64,000 bases of DNA from Asticcacaulis currens (GTDB lineage: Bacteria > Pseudomonadota > Alphaproteobacteria > Caulobacterales > Caulobacteraceae), in NCBI RefSeq assembly GCF_028550395.1, contig NZ_JAQQKW010000004.1, positions 248,001 through 312,000 on the forward strand. The letters run 5' to 3'. The translations under genes were made by a program, and so were the position numbers. The first letter of the stretch is position 1. Each line of letters starts with the position of its first letter. Below are positions 34,306 to 42,489 of this stretch, piece after piece. The notes beneath the pieces are model-generated. The model saw only the letters and a list, made by a program, of their open reading frames with translations. It was not told where the DNA came from and made no database searches.

Positions 34306-34916
34306 CACGCGCCACCGCGCAAAAAGGGCTCAAGCCATGCCGGGTCCGGCTGGTCGGCGTCATAATATTCAAAGATCAGATGGATGCGATCGCAGTCGCC
34401 CGTATTGCGCACCCAGTGCGGCCCCAGATTATCGACCTCGACGGCTTCGCCCACCGCAAAATGGCACTCCGCCCCACCGAAAAAGGAGATGACGCCGGGA
34501 TTTGTGGTCAGGGGCACATGAATCTTGTGCGGCCATTTGGCAGCGGGATTGGCGTCGATATGCGGCTGGATGACGCCGCCCACCGGCATACGCGCCAGCA
34601 TGATGCGCGGAAAGACGCCGCGCGCATAGCCATAGTCGCGCACCGCCGCTGCAAGCACCGGCTCAAGCTGCGCGCGCCAGCCCGCCCATAGCGGCCGGTC
34701 GTGCGACCCGCGCCAGTCGCGCGGACTATCGACAAAGCGAAAGACGATGTGACGGGTGTCTTCCAACACGCCGAACTTGTTGGGCTTGGCCGCATTTTCC
34801 GCTGCCCACACGGCTTCGGGAATGCCCAGAACGGCCTCGGTCAGGGCCGCCACATCGACCTTCCCGAGCGCGCGCACACCCGTCGTCTTGCGCGGATTGG
34901 CAGCGGGTTCGCTCAT
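34305..34916 (-). CDS. Aspartyl/asparaginyl beta-hydroxylase
   Basis: The 203-residue stand-alone enzyme has MPVGGVIQPHIDANPAAKWP (first iron His region), KIHVPLTTNPGVISFFGG and the second His in NLGPHWVRNTGDCDRIHLIF, with the Arg expected to hold 2-oxoglutarate. Its ATG overlaps the stop of the preceding sulfotransferase (ATGA). It is related to, but clearly different from, the hydroxylase domain fused at 30601-32391. It hydroxylates Asp/Asn side chains in family members that have been studied; here the target is probably the same molecule that the neighbouring enzymes sulfate. Confidence 0.9.
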   Translation of the reverse strand: MSEPAANPRKTTGVRALGKVDVAALTEAVLGIPEAVWAAENAAKPNKFGVLEDTRHIVFRFVDSPRDWRGSHDRPLWAGWRAQLEPVLAAAVRDYGYARGVFPRIMLARMPVGGVIQPHIDANPAAKWPHKIHVPLTTNPGVISFFGGAECHFAVGEAVEVDNLGPHWVRNTGDCDRIHLIFEYYDADQPDPAWLEPFLRGGA

Positions 34917-35551
34917 CTCAGGCCTTCGAACGTGTAGCCAAACAGGTCAATATCCAAAGCGTAGCGCGCGGCTACGGCGTCTTGCAAGCTCTGGTCATAA
35001 TAGTGGCGATAATCCCCGTGACGACTGCCGTTGACGCGGTCGAGCGGGCGGGTGGCCAGGCCGATCTGCGCACAGATGGCGTCATAGGAGCCCTGCATGT
35101 CTTCGACGCGTCCGACGCGGTCGGTCAGAAGGGTGCGTCCGTCCGCATCGACCAGCAGGGCCGACTGCGGCTGAAAGAGGATATGCCCCTCCGGCGGTGC
35201 GACAAACAGGAAGTGGTGCATCACGTCGCGAGGTCGTTGCGCAAAGACGTCGCTGTCGCGCGTCATGAAGGCGCAATAGGAGACGAAACGGTCGAACGGA
35301 TTGCGCACAAAGGCGAATTTGAAATAGGCGGCAAAGGCCTCTTCGCCCAGATAGGGGCGGACCTGTTGCAGGGACAGATGGCCGTGACGAATGGCGGCCA
35401 GATCATCCCACGGAAAGCGCTTGTTGACGAACAGGCCCACCTGTTCGACATCCTCATCCCCCATCTGCTCGCGCAGGGCCTGCCGCACGGAATGGGTGCC
35501 GGTCTTCGGGACGGCGGCGAAGACGAAGCGGTGACGGTGAGAGACGATCAT
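34913..35551 (-). CDS. Sulfotransferase (Sulfotransfer_2 type)
   Basis: The 212-residue protein begins RHRFVFAAVPKTGTHSVRQA, the 5'-phosphosulfate loop, and has FKFAFVRNPFDRFVSYCAFM for the 3'-phosphate of PAPS. It is a small cytosolic carbohydrate- or peptide-type sulfotransferase without a signal peptide. It is the first of four coupled modification genes and lies 128 bp after the TonB receptor stop, with a hairpin between. The ribosome binding site is weak. Three distinct sulfotransferase domains in one operon imply several sulfation sites or a relay of substrates. Confidence 0.9.
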   Translation of the reverse strand: MIVSHRHRFVFAAVPKTGTHSVRQALREQMGDEDVEQVGLFVNKRFPWDDLAAIRHGHLSLQQVRPYLGEEAFAAYFKFAFVRNPFDRFVSYCAFMTRDSDVFAQRPRDVMHHFLFVAPPEGHILFQPQSALLVDADGRTLLTDRVGRVEDMQGSYDAICAQIGLATRPLDRVNGSRHGDYRHYYDQSLQDAVAARYALDIDLFGYTFEGLR

Positions 35552-35575
35552 GAACGCTCTGAACAGAAGGCGGAA

Positions 35576-35603
35576 GACGCCCCCTTCCTGAGAAGAGGGC
35601 GTC
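35576..35603 (-). terminator. Hairpin between TonB receptor and modification genes
   Basis: GACGCCC / GGGCGTC arms (7 bp, extended by CTT/AAG after a mismatch) form a stem about 80 bp after the TonB receptor stop and 24 bp before the next start. The downstream minus-strand sequence is pyrimidine-rich but lacks a run of T. It may be a partial terminator that lowers expression of the downstream genes. Confidence 0.5.
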
Positions 35604-35679
35604 CGCCGGATTACCGGAAGGGGCGACAGAGCGAGCGGTCATCTTGTGAACGACGGCGCACCCGTGTCCCGTCCTTGGT

Positions 35680-38469
35680 TTAGAACTTGTAGCTGAGGCC
35701 GACCATATAGGTGGCACCGCTCTGGTTCTGGTTATAGAGGTAGCGGTTCTGACCCCAGAACTGCGTGTCCTTCTGATTGGTCAGGTTGATGCCGTTCAGC
35801 GTGAGCTGAAGCTTCTTGCTGACATTCCAGAAGGCCGACGCATCGACATAGGTGCCGGCTTCGAAGCCACGGGTGCTGGCGCTCATCACAGAGTCGTTGC
35901 GACCGCTGTACCACAGGTCACGATGGCTAAGCGAGGCGCGCGCCCCCCAAAGATCGGTTTCGTAAAACACCGTGGCGTTATAGCTGGTCTTGGAAATGCC
36001 GGTGATCTTTTCCGGGATATCCAGCGACGTATAGTTGGCCTGCATACCGAACTTATCGAAGGGCGCGGGCAGGAAGGTGAACTGCGCCTGACCGGCCAGT
36101 TCGATCCCCTTGATGCGCTGCGTGCCCTCGATATTGATCGGCATGGAGAAGTCGTTGATGATCGTATTCGCCGTCGCACCGGGGATCGAAGAGATCGGGA
36201 TACCCGCCTGAGCAAAGGTCAGAGCGTTATTATCCTTGGTGCTGTAATCGGCAGACCCGATGAAGTTCTTGACGTCCTTCTGGAACACACCGGCCGACAC
36301 CAGGCCGACATTGCCGAAATAGTATTCGACGGCCAGATCGAGCGTGGTGTCCTTATAGGGCTTCAGGTTCGGATTGCCGCGCGAGGCGCTGATTTCGCCG
36401 CTCGTGTCATCCTTGAAGGCGCTGCCCTTGGCGGCCATCGACCCCATGCCCGGACGGTTCAGGTTCTGCGTGGCCGAGAAGCGCACCAGAACTTCCGGCG
36501 TCATTTCGAGCACGGTGTTCAGCGTCGGGAGGACGCCGCTATAGTTGCCGTCCACGTCGGTCGTGCCGAGATAGGCGTAGGAGTCGCCCTGAATCCAGCC
36601 CGTCGAGTTGGTGTCGGTCTGATAGCCGCGCAGGCCGACATTACCGCGGAAACGCTTACCCGCGATGTCGCTGTCCCAATCGGCCTGCACATAGACCGAG
36701 GTGGTCTTTTCGCTGGTCGTATAGACGTTTTCGATGTCCTGAAGCGCGCCGCCCGTGCCGTCGGTGTTCGGGCCAAAGCGGTGATATTCGTTATACTTGG
36801 CAAAGGTCTTGGCGTAGTCGCCGATCAGCCACGAACCGAAGTTGTTGGTGAAGACCGTCGTGACGTCGGCCACCGGCTTGCCACGCATCTTGCTGCGGGT
36901 GCCGTTGACGTTGTCGTCATAGAACTTGTCGATGCCGTCCTGGGTGAACTCGTGATAGGCCACGCCCGCACGCAGGGTCCACACGTCCGACAGGGAGTAA
37001 CGGCCATTAAAGACCGCTTCCTTCAGCTCCGAAGAGTTGTTGAAACCGCGGTAGTAGAAGGAATCGAGCGCATAGTTGGCCGGATTGGTCGTGTCCCAGC
37101 CCGGATACTGGAATGACGCCGAACGGCCGTCCGAACCGTAGTTGGCGATCAGGTTGCCCTTGGCGCGCATATAGAGCTTGTCGTCATAAGGCGTCTTATA
37201 GGTGGACTTCTCATAACCGATATGGCCGTCGAACGACAGGCGCTCGGAGACATCCCACTTGCCCGTCAGCACCAGCTGGTCAAAGCGGTTTTCGTTGCGC
37301 GAGCGGCGGTTTTCGCTGCCGAAGGTCATGTTCGTCACGTCGGTCATTGTGACGTAGTTGGTGCTGTCCCAGGCGATATTGTTGATCACCGAATTCGTCT
37401 GGAAGGCGGCGGGCCAGACAGTGCTGGCGGCGGTATCAAAAGCCACCGAGCCGGTCGAAGCCAGCGGGCGCGTCGCCAGGTGCAGTTCGCTGCGCTCCGT
37501 GGTGAACTGACCGTGCAGGGCGTCGAGCGTCAGAAGCACGTTTTCAGCGGGCTTCCATTGCACGGCGGCCGTCAGGCCCAGACGCTCCATCTTGGCGTTC
37601 CACGAGGAGATGCGGTTGCCGTCGGCGAAATAGAGATCCCCCGACAGGAACTTGGCCTGCTGCGCACTGCTCAGCTTGGAAATGTTGAGACCCTTGGTCA
37701 CCAGACCCGCCAGGGTCGAGGCGCTGGGCTTAGAGTAGTTATAGGTGTTGTGGCCCTGCTCGGTCGTTTCGCGCTTGCCGTAGGCGATCGACAGGGCGAC
37801 GCCGAACTTGTCGTCCCAGTTGCGGCTGTAGAGCGCAGCGATGCGCGGCTGGGTGTCCTTGGTGTACTCGTTGGTGCCGAGCTTCACCGAAAGGGCGCCC
37901 TTGGTGCCCGACGGGTAATCAAACGGCTTGCCCGTGAACAGACCGACCGTACCTGCCATGCCACCTTCGTGCTGCGCGGCCTGATAGGTCTTTTCGACCT
38001 CGACGCGCGAGAAGAGTTCGGACGCGAAGATGTTGAAGTCAAAGGCGCGGTCGCGCGAACGCTGACCCCGGCTGTCCTGCGCCGAGTCCACATTGCCCAG
38101 CACTTCCATGCCGTTGAGCTGCACGCGGGCAAAGTCAGGCCCCAGACCGCGCAGAGAGATGCGGCGACCTTCGCCGGCTTCGCGGTTGATCTGCACGCCC
38201 GGCAGGCGTTGCAGCGATTCCGCGAGGTTCAGTTCCGGGAACTTGGCCATGTCTTCGGCGACGATCACGTCCTTGATGACGTTCGATTCACGCTTCAGCT
38301 TGCGCGCCTTGGTTAGCGAGCCGCGATAGCCGGTGACGACAACCGTATCAATCGCGTCGCTTTCGGCCTGACCCGCCTTCGGAGCGGTCGGGGTGGTGGT
38401 CTGCGCATAGGTCGGCGCAGCGATGAAGAACAGCGCGCCGGCGGCGGCCCCTGTCATAAGCATCTTCAT
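35680..38469 (-). CDS. TonB-dependent receptor (large Caulobacter type)
   Basis: I start at the ATG at 38467-38469, which gives a signal peptide (MKMLMTGAAAGALFFIAAPT, cut after YAQ). The 929-residue protein has a TonB-box region (AIDTVVVTGYRGSLTKA), a plug (FPELNLAESLQRLPGVQINR, then RRISLRGLGPDFARVQLNG) and a long beta-barrel ending in MVGLSYKF with a terminal Phe. This subfamily is common in Caulobacter and xanthomonads and often imports glycans. Its place between a DeoR regulator and sulfotransferase/hydroxylase genes suggests that its ligand, or a protein it works with, is sulfated or hydroxylated. Confidence 0.93.
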   Translation of the reverse strand: MKMLMTGAAAGALFFIAAPTYAQTTTPTAPKAGQAESDAIDTVVVTGYRGSLTKARKLKRESNVIKDVIVAEDMAKFPELNLAESLQRLPGVQINREAGEGRRISLRGLGPDFARVQLNGMEVLGNVDSAQDSRGQRSRDRAFDFNIFASELFSRVEVEKTYQAAQHEGGMAGTVGLFTGKPFDYPSGTKGALSVKLGTNEYTKDTQPRIAALYSRNWDDKFGVALSIAYGKRETTEQGHNTYNYSKPSASTLAGLVTKGLNISKLSSAQQAKFLSGDLYFADGNRISSWNAKMERLGLTAAVQWKPAENVLLTLDALHGQFTTERSELHLATRPLASTGSVAFDTAASTVWPAAFQTNSVINNIAWDSTNYVTMTDVTNMTFGSENRRSRNENRFDQLVLTGKWDVSERLSFDGHIGYEKSTYKTPYDDKLYMRAKGNLIANYGSDGRSASFQYPGWDTTNPANYALDSFYYRGFNNSSELKEAVFNGRYSLSDVWTLRAGVAYHEFTQDGIDKFYDDNVNGTRSKMRGKPVADVTTVFTNNFGSWLIGDYAKTFAKYNEYHRFGPNTDGTGGALQDIENVYTTSEKTTSVYVQADWDSDIAGKRFRGNVGLRGYQTDTNSTGWIQGDSYAYLGTTDVDGNYSGVLPTLNTVLEMTPEVLVRFSATQNLNRPGMGSMAAKGSAFKDDTSGEISASRGNPNLKPYKDTTLDLAVEYYFGNVGLVSAGVFQKDVKNFIGSADYSTKDNNALTFAQAGIPISSIPGATANTIINDFSMPINIEGTQRIKGIELAGQAQFTFLPAPFDKFGMQANYTSLDIPEKITGISKTSYNATVFYETDLWGARASLSHRDLWYSGRNDSVMSASTRGFEAGTYVDASAFWNVSKKLQLTLNGINLTNQKDTQFWGQNRYLYNQNQSGATYMVGLSYKF

Positions 38470-38713
38470 AGGAATGTCTCCGTGGATGAGCGCGCCGAGC
38501 GATCGCGATGCACGGAAGATGCCCCCCGCGGCCGGCTGCGGAGGACACATTTAGCCGCGGTTTGTGACAGATGTGTATTTTGGAGCTGAAAATGTGAGTT
38601 TTTGTGAGGTTTTTGTGCAACGGTGTTGGCAAAACCCGAAAAAAGCCGCGTTTTCAGGGCTTTTCCACACACGCTCGCGGCTAAATCCACACACATGCGC
38701 CTTGGGGTAGGGC

Positions 38714-39466
38714 CTAGGCGATCAGGACCTCAACCTCGTTCAGCGCCGTCAGCAATTGCGGCGGCGGTGTCTGGTCGGTGACGAAAATGTCGATCTGCTT
38801 GAAATCGAGCGCCTTGATGATGCCTTGCCGCTCAAACTTTGTGGAATCGACCAGAGCCACGACGCGCGAGGCCTGCGCACAGATGGCCGCCTTCAGCGAG
38901 GCCTCGGGATAGTGGAAGTCGAGCAGCCCGCGCCGCGAGTCCACCGCCCCGATGGCAAAGAAGGCGATTTCCGGCGTAAAGCGATTCATAAAGGCTTCGG
39001 TGTCCGGGCCAAAGCACGACTGATAGTCATAGTCGATTTCGCCCCCGGCAAAGAACACCTTGCAGCCATTGCGGCCGGTCATTTCCCGCGCCACATCGAG
39101 CGCATTGGTAATGACGGTCAGATTGCGCGGCTTGGTCAGGGCCCGGCTCAGCCAGTAGGAGGTCGAGCCCGAGTCGATCAGAATGGTCATGCCGTCTTCG
39201 ACCAGAGCCGCCGCCTTCAGCGCAATGGCCTGTTTCTTCTCGGCATTCTGGTTGCGACGCACAAGATAGGGGGCTTCGGCCGCCGTTTCCTTGAGCGTCA
39301 CCCCGCCGCGCACCCGGAAGGCGAAGCCTTCCTCCTCAAGCTGACGGATGTCGCGGCGGATGGTCTCGTCGCTAACGTCGAAACGTTGCGCCAGATCGGT
39401 GATCGTGCAGGTCCGATGCACCTGAAGCAGATTGTAGATTTCGGACTGGCGGGTATCCTGAAGCAT
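38714..39466 (-). CDS. DeoR-family transcriptional regulator
   Basis: I place the start at the ATG at 39464-39466 (MLQDTRQSEIYNLLQ), the usual DeoR N-terminus; the frame is open far upstream and an ATG at 39490 is possible. The 250-residue protein has a DeoR helix-turn-helix (CTITDLAQRFDVSDETIRRD) and a sugar-phosphate sensor domain (DGMTILIDSGSTSYWLSRAL, VITNALDVAREM, FFAIGAVDSRRGLLDF). Such regulators respond to phosphorylated metabolites. It lies between phosphonate genes and the TonB receptor on the same strand and may control either. Confidence 0.9.
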   Translation of the reverse strand: MLQDTRQSEIYNLLQVHRTCTITDLAQRFDVSDETIRRDIRQLEEEGFAFRVRGGVTLKETAAEAPYLVRRNQNAEKKQAIALKAAALVEDGMTILIDSGSTSYWLSRALTKPRNLTVITNALDVAREMTGRNGCKVFFAGGEIDYDYQSCFGPDTEAFMNRFTPEIAFFAIGAVDSRRGLLDFHYPEASLKAAICAQASRVVALVDSTKFERQGIIKALDFKQIDIFVTDQTPPPQLLTALNEVEVLIA

Positions 39467-39644
39467 ACGGCCCCGGGGGAGAATAAACATACGACGCTTC
39501 TGTTGTGTTTTGTTTTGCCGCAACCTGTCAATGGCGATGCGCGGTGCAAACAGCTTCGGGGCAAGCCTGTCCGTCGATAGAGGGCGGGCGTGACAGGCGT
39601 GTGATACGATGTGGGACTTTGTGACCTTTGTGGAAATCGGCCCG

Positions 39645-40427
39645 TTAAAGCCCCAGCCAGTGCGGCAGATCGGCCACCGTGTCCAGCACCGCATCGGCAC
39701 CGGCCGCATAAAGCGTGGTGCGGGCAGCCTCCAGCCGTCGGGTCCGTTCGGCCGCATCGAGGGCGGCGAAGGCGTCTTCGGTCAGGCCCACCTCATTGCC
39801 GCTGGCGGCGATGCCGATGGTATAGGCGCCGGCGGCCTTGCCTGCAGCGATACCGACGGGCGCATCATCGACCACCACCACCTCAGCCGCCGGCCACACG
39901 CCCAGCTCGACGAGGTTTTTCCAGATCATCAGCGGCGCGGGGCGGCCCTGCGGCGTTTCCCCGGCGCAGACGACCAGTTCGGGATCATAGCCCTGCGCCG
40001 CCGCGGCCGCCAGTATCGGGGTCATCATGGCCCGCGTGTAGCCGGTGGAGGAGCCGACCCGGATACCGGCGGCGCGGAGCTGTTCAAAGGTCGCGCGCGC
40101 CCCCGGAATAAGGGTAGCCCGTGCGGTTCCCGCCGCCCGCATCAGCTGATCCAGATTGGCATAGATGCGCTCAATATCCGTATCGGTCGGCTGACGCCGC
40201 CACTTGTCCTGCCAGCGTTGCGCCACCTCAGGCTGCGCCATCAGGGCCGCGACGTGATCGCGCTTGGCCTGCCCCATAGGCAGGCGCACCTCCGCTTCGC
40301 TCACCTCTACGCCCGCAGCGGCAAAGCCCTGCTGCATGGCGATAACCGGAGCGAGAGAGCCAAAATCGACCATGGTGCCTGCCCAGTCAAAGATAACGGC
40401 CTTGGGATTTGCGGGCTTAGTGGTCAT
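39645..40427 (-). CDS. phnX: Phosphonoacetaldehyde hydrolase (phosphonatase)
   Basis: I start at the ATG at 40425-40427, preceded by AAGGA and overlapping the upstream gene by 11 bp. The 260-residue HAD-family protein has the nucleophile block AVIFDWAGTMVDFGS (Asp14), the Schiff-base Lys55 in RLPMGQAKRDHVAAL, the motif GSSTGYTRAMM and the acidic loop VVVVDDAPVGIAAG. Lys in the cap marks phosphonatase rather than other HAD enzymes. It splits phosphonoacetaldehyde into acetaldehyde and phosphate, the last step of 2-aminoethylphosphonate breakdown. The FAD oxidoreductase upstream could make the substrate; no phnW-type cytosolic transaminase is present. Confidence 0.93.
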   Translation of the reverse strand: MTTKPANPKAVIFDWAGTMVDFGSLAPVIAMQQGFAAAGVEVSEAEVRLPMGQAKRDHVAALMAQPEVAQRWQDKWRRQPTDTDIERIYANLDQLMRAAGTARATLIPGARATFEQLRAAGIRVGSSTGYTRAMMTPILAAAAAQGYDPELVVCAGETPQGRPAPLMIWKNLVELGVWPAAEVVVVDDAPVGIAAGKAAGAYTIGIAASGNEVGLTEDAFAALDAAERTRRLEAARTTLYAAGADAVLDTVADLPHWLGL

Positions 40428-41541
40428 GCGAAGGGTCCTTGCCATAGAGATCATTGAAGGTTTCTTCGGCAATGCCGAAGGATGTGGAGGCACCGGTGCC
40501 GCTGGTCACCACGACCAGCCGCACTCGTTCAGAGGGAGACAGGCGCATCAGGTCTTCCGACGCGCTGGCATAGGTGCCAAGCCAGCGCTCGATCACCGGC
40601 AGTGGTTCGATACCCAGAACACGCTGGAACTCTTCGAGGATCAGCGCCTCGACCGTCACGTCGTAAAAAGGTTCGGGGGCGCGGCCATAATGGTGGCTGT
40701 CGCCGACGATCAGCGAGCCATCCGCGCTCTGGGTAACGATCAGGTGCACACCCTTGTCCAGATGCGCTTTCTGTTCACGCTCAAGCACCGCGCTGAGCGT
40801 CGCACTTTCCGGGCGCTCGGCATAGCCGCGATAGCGCACCAGCGACAGGTCGGACATGCGCGGACAGACCAGATCAAAGCCCGGGGCCGCCAGACGCATC
40901 ATATGCAACTGACTGCGCGTCACGCCCTGGCGGGCATAGAGGTCGGGATAGAGCTGGGTCAGGTCATCACCCGGACAAACGATGACGGCGTCACTGCGCA
41001 CCCGCCCCTGCGGCGTGACGACATCGGTACCGTCCACGGTCAGCGCCGCCGTCTCAAACCGGAAGGTGACGCCGTTTTGCGCCAGCCACTGCACCAGACG
41101 CGGTATGGCCGTGCGCGATTCCACCCGCAGTTCATGCGGGCTGTAGAGCGCCCCTTCAAGGGCCGGGCCAATGCCGGTATAGGTCTCACGCACCGCTTGG
41201 GGTGTCAGAAGGTGACAGGCGGCCCCCATTTCATGCGCCGCAAAGGCTTCGAGCACCTGCATCGCTTCGGGACGCTGCGCGGTGACGAGCAGCCCGCGCT
41301 GCACGATCTCAATGCCCGCCTGCGGGGCAATATCAGCCCAGATGTCGCGACTGCGCCGGGCCCGGCGCCAGGTGTCGGTTTCGCCCTGCCCTGTCACGGT
41401 AACAAAGCCAAAATTGCGGATGGAAGCCCCTATGGGTGCGGCCTGACGCTCGATCACCACAGGGCGCAGGCCCCGCCGCACCGCCATAAGCGCGTGCGCC
41501 AATCCGACAATCCCCGAACCGATAATGGCTATATCGTACAC
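40417..41541 (-). CDS. FAD-dependent oxidoreductase, phosphonate-associated (TIGR03364/HpnW type)
   Basis: A GTG at 41539-41541 preceded by AGAGGGGAG 6 bp upstream is the best start; the frame is open to 41577. The 374-residue DAO-fold protein has YDIAIIGSGIVGLAHALMAV at the N-terminus, ASIRNFGFVTVTGQGETDTW and GTGASTSFGIAEETF near the end. Relatives sit beside phosphonatase genes and are proposed to oxidise aminoethylphosphonate, or its N-methyl forms, to phosphonoacetaldehyde. The 11-bp overlap with phnX supports that coupling. It would act in the cytoplasm. The exact substrate is inferred. Confidence 0.85.
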   Translation of the reverse strand: MYDIAIIGSGIVGLAHALMAVRRGLRPVVIERQAAPIGASIRNFGFVTVTGQGETDTWRRARRSRDIWADIAPQAGIEIVQRGLLVTAQRPEAMQVLEAFAAHEMGAACHLLTPQAVRETYTGIGPALEGALYSPHELRVESRTAIPRLVQWLAQNGVTFRFETAALTVDGTDVVTPQGRVRSDAVIVCPGDDLTQLYPDLYARQGVTRSQLHMMRLAAPGFDLVCPRMSDLSLVRYRGYAERPESATLSAVLEREQKAHLDKGVHLIVTQSADGSLIVGDSHHYGRAPEPFYDVTVEALILEEFQRVLGIEPLPVIERWLGTYASASEDLMRLSPSERVRLVVVTSGTGASTSFGIAEETFNDLYGKDPSHDH

Positions 41542-41579
41542 CCGATACTCCCCTCTGCACGCATAATTCAGATACATAT

Positions 41580-41610
41580 AAAATCAGATTGAATAATCAT
41601 ATCTGATTTT
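41580..41610. promoter_or_regulatory. Perfect inverted repeat in the divergent phosphonate promoter region
   Basis: AAAATCAGAT (41580-41589) and ATCTGATTTT (41601-41610) are perfect 10-bp arms around an 11-bp spacer, in an AT-rich stretch between the divergent FAD oxidoreductase and HD-oxygenase genes. Position and symmetry suggest an operator for a dimeric regulator controlling both directions. Confidence 0.7.
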
Positions 41611-41800
41611 GAAAGGACCACAGGCGGTCCCGACACCTTTACGATCACCGCGCTTTCAGGCTCTGCACAAAGCGAAAGCCGCGCACTGCCGCGTGATTTC
41701 TCTGCCCCTGCCTGCCGCGCCGCCGCCATGGCTTGCGAACCGCAGGGGCCATCTATATAATATTTTCAAATGTCGCATCCCTTTTGAACATGAATTTATT

Positions 41801-42382
41801 ATGACAAATTCCGGGGCGCTGAGCGCCGAGATTCGCCACATCTATCTGGGCGAAGGCCACCACGCCTACGGTCTCCACCATCTGAACCAGCTTCAGCACG
41901 CTCTGCAATCGGCGACACGGGCCGAGGCGCAGGGGCTTTCGCCCGCTCTGGTTCTCGCGGCCTTACTGCACGATGTCGGGCATATGGTCCACGACCTTGG
42001 CCACGCGCCGGCCGAAGAGGGCGTCGATGACCGGCACGAAGCCTTGGGCGCGGCCTGGGCGGCCGAGCGCTTTCCCCCCGCGGTCAGCGAGCCGATCCGC
42101 TTGCACGTAGCGGCCAAGCGCTATCTCTGCGCAACCGAAGCGGGCTATCAGGCCGCGCTGTCGAAAGACTCTGTCCTTTCGCTGGCCTTACAGGGCGGGC
42201 CGATGAGCCCCGCAGAGCAGCGGGCCTTTCTGGCCCTGCCCTATGCGCAGGACGCCCTTACCCTGCGACGCATCGACGAAAAGGCGAAGGACCCTCATGC
42301 CGTGACGCCGACCCTCGATCAGTTTCTGACCAAATGCCTTGCGGCCGTCTTGGGCACGCAGGCCTCTGCGGCTCAGGCGTGA
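41801..42382 (+). CDS. PhnZ-like HD-domain phosphonate oxygenase
   Basis: The ATG at 41801 gives a 193-residue protein; the upstream frame shows no conserved sequence and the ribosome binding site is weak. It carries the phosphonate-HD pattern: YGLHHLNQLQHALQSATRAE, the HD metal motif ALVLAALLHDVGHMVHDLG, DDRHEALGAAWAAERFP, RLHVAAKRYLC and ALQGGPMSPAEQRAF with LRRIDEKAKD near the end. PhnZ proteins are mixed-valence di-iron oxygenases that cleave the C-P bond of hydroxylated phosphonates. No PhnY dioxygenase is nearby, so it may act on a different hydroxyphosphonate or pair with a distant gene. Confidence 0.88.
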   Translation: MTNSGALSAEIRHIYLGEGHHAYGLHHLNQLQHALQSATRAEAQGLSPALVLAALLHDVGHMVHDLGHAPAEEGVDDRHEALGAAWAAERFPPAVSEPIRLHVAAKRYLCATEAGYQAALSKDSVLSLALQGGPMSPAEQRAFLALPYAQDALTLRRIDEKAKDPHAVTPTLDQFLTKCLAAVLGTQASAAQA

Positions 42383-42489
42383 GCCAGTCTGCGCCGCACC
42401 ATAATTAAAAATTCATTTTCCTATCACTCAAGCGTCGCAGAGCGCCCCTAGCAAGCCCCCATCATTCATCATGTTTTGGGGACAAAGAC

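Noticed and set aside
37222-38316. A 364-codon plus-strand open frame opposite the large TonB receptor
   Set aside because: The receptor plug and barrel are intact on the minus strand; the opposite frame is a composition artefact.
39609-40457. A 282-codon plus-strand open frame opposite phnX
   Set aside because: phnX keeps all catalytic motifs on the minus strand; the opposite frame shows none.
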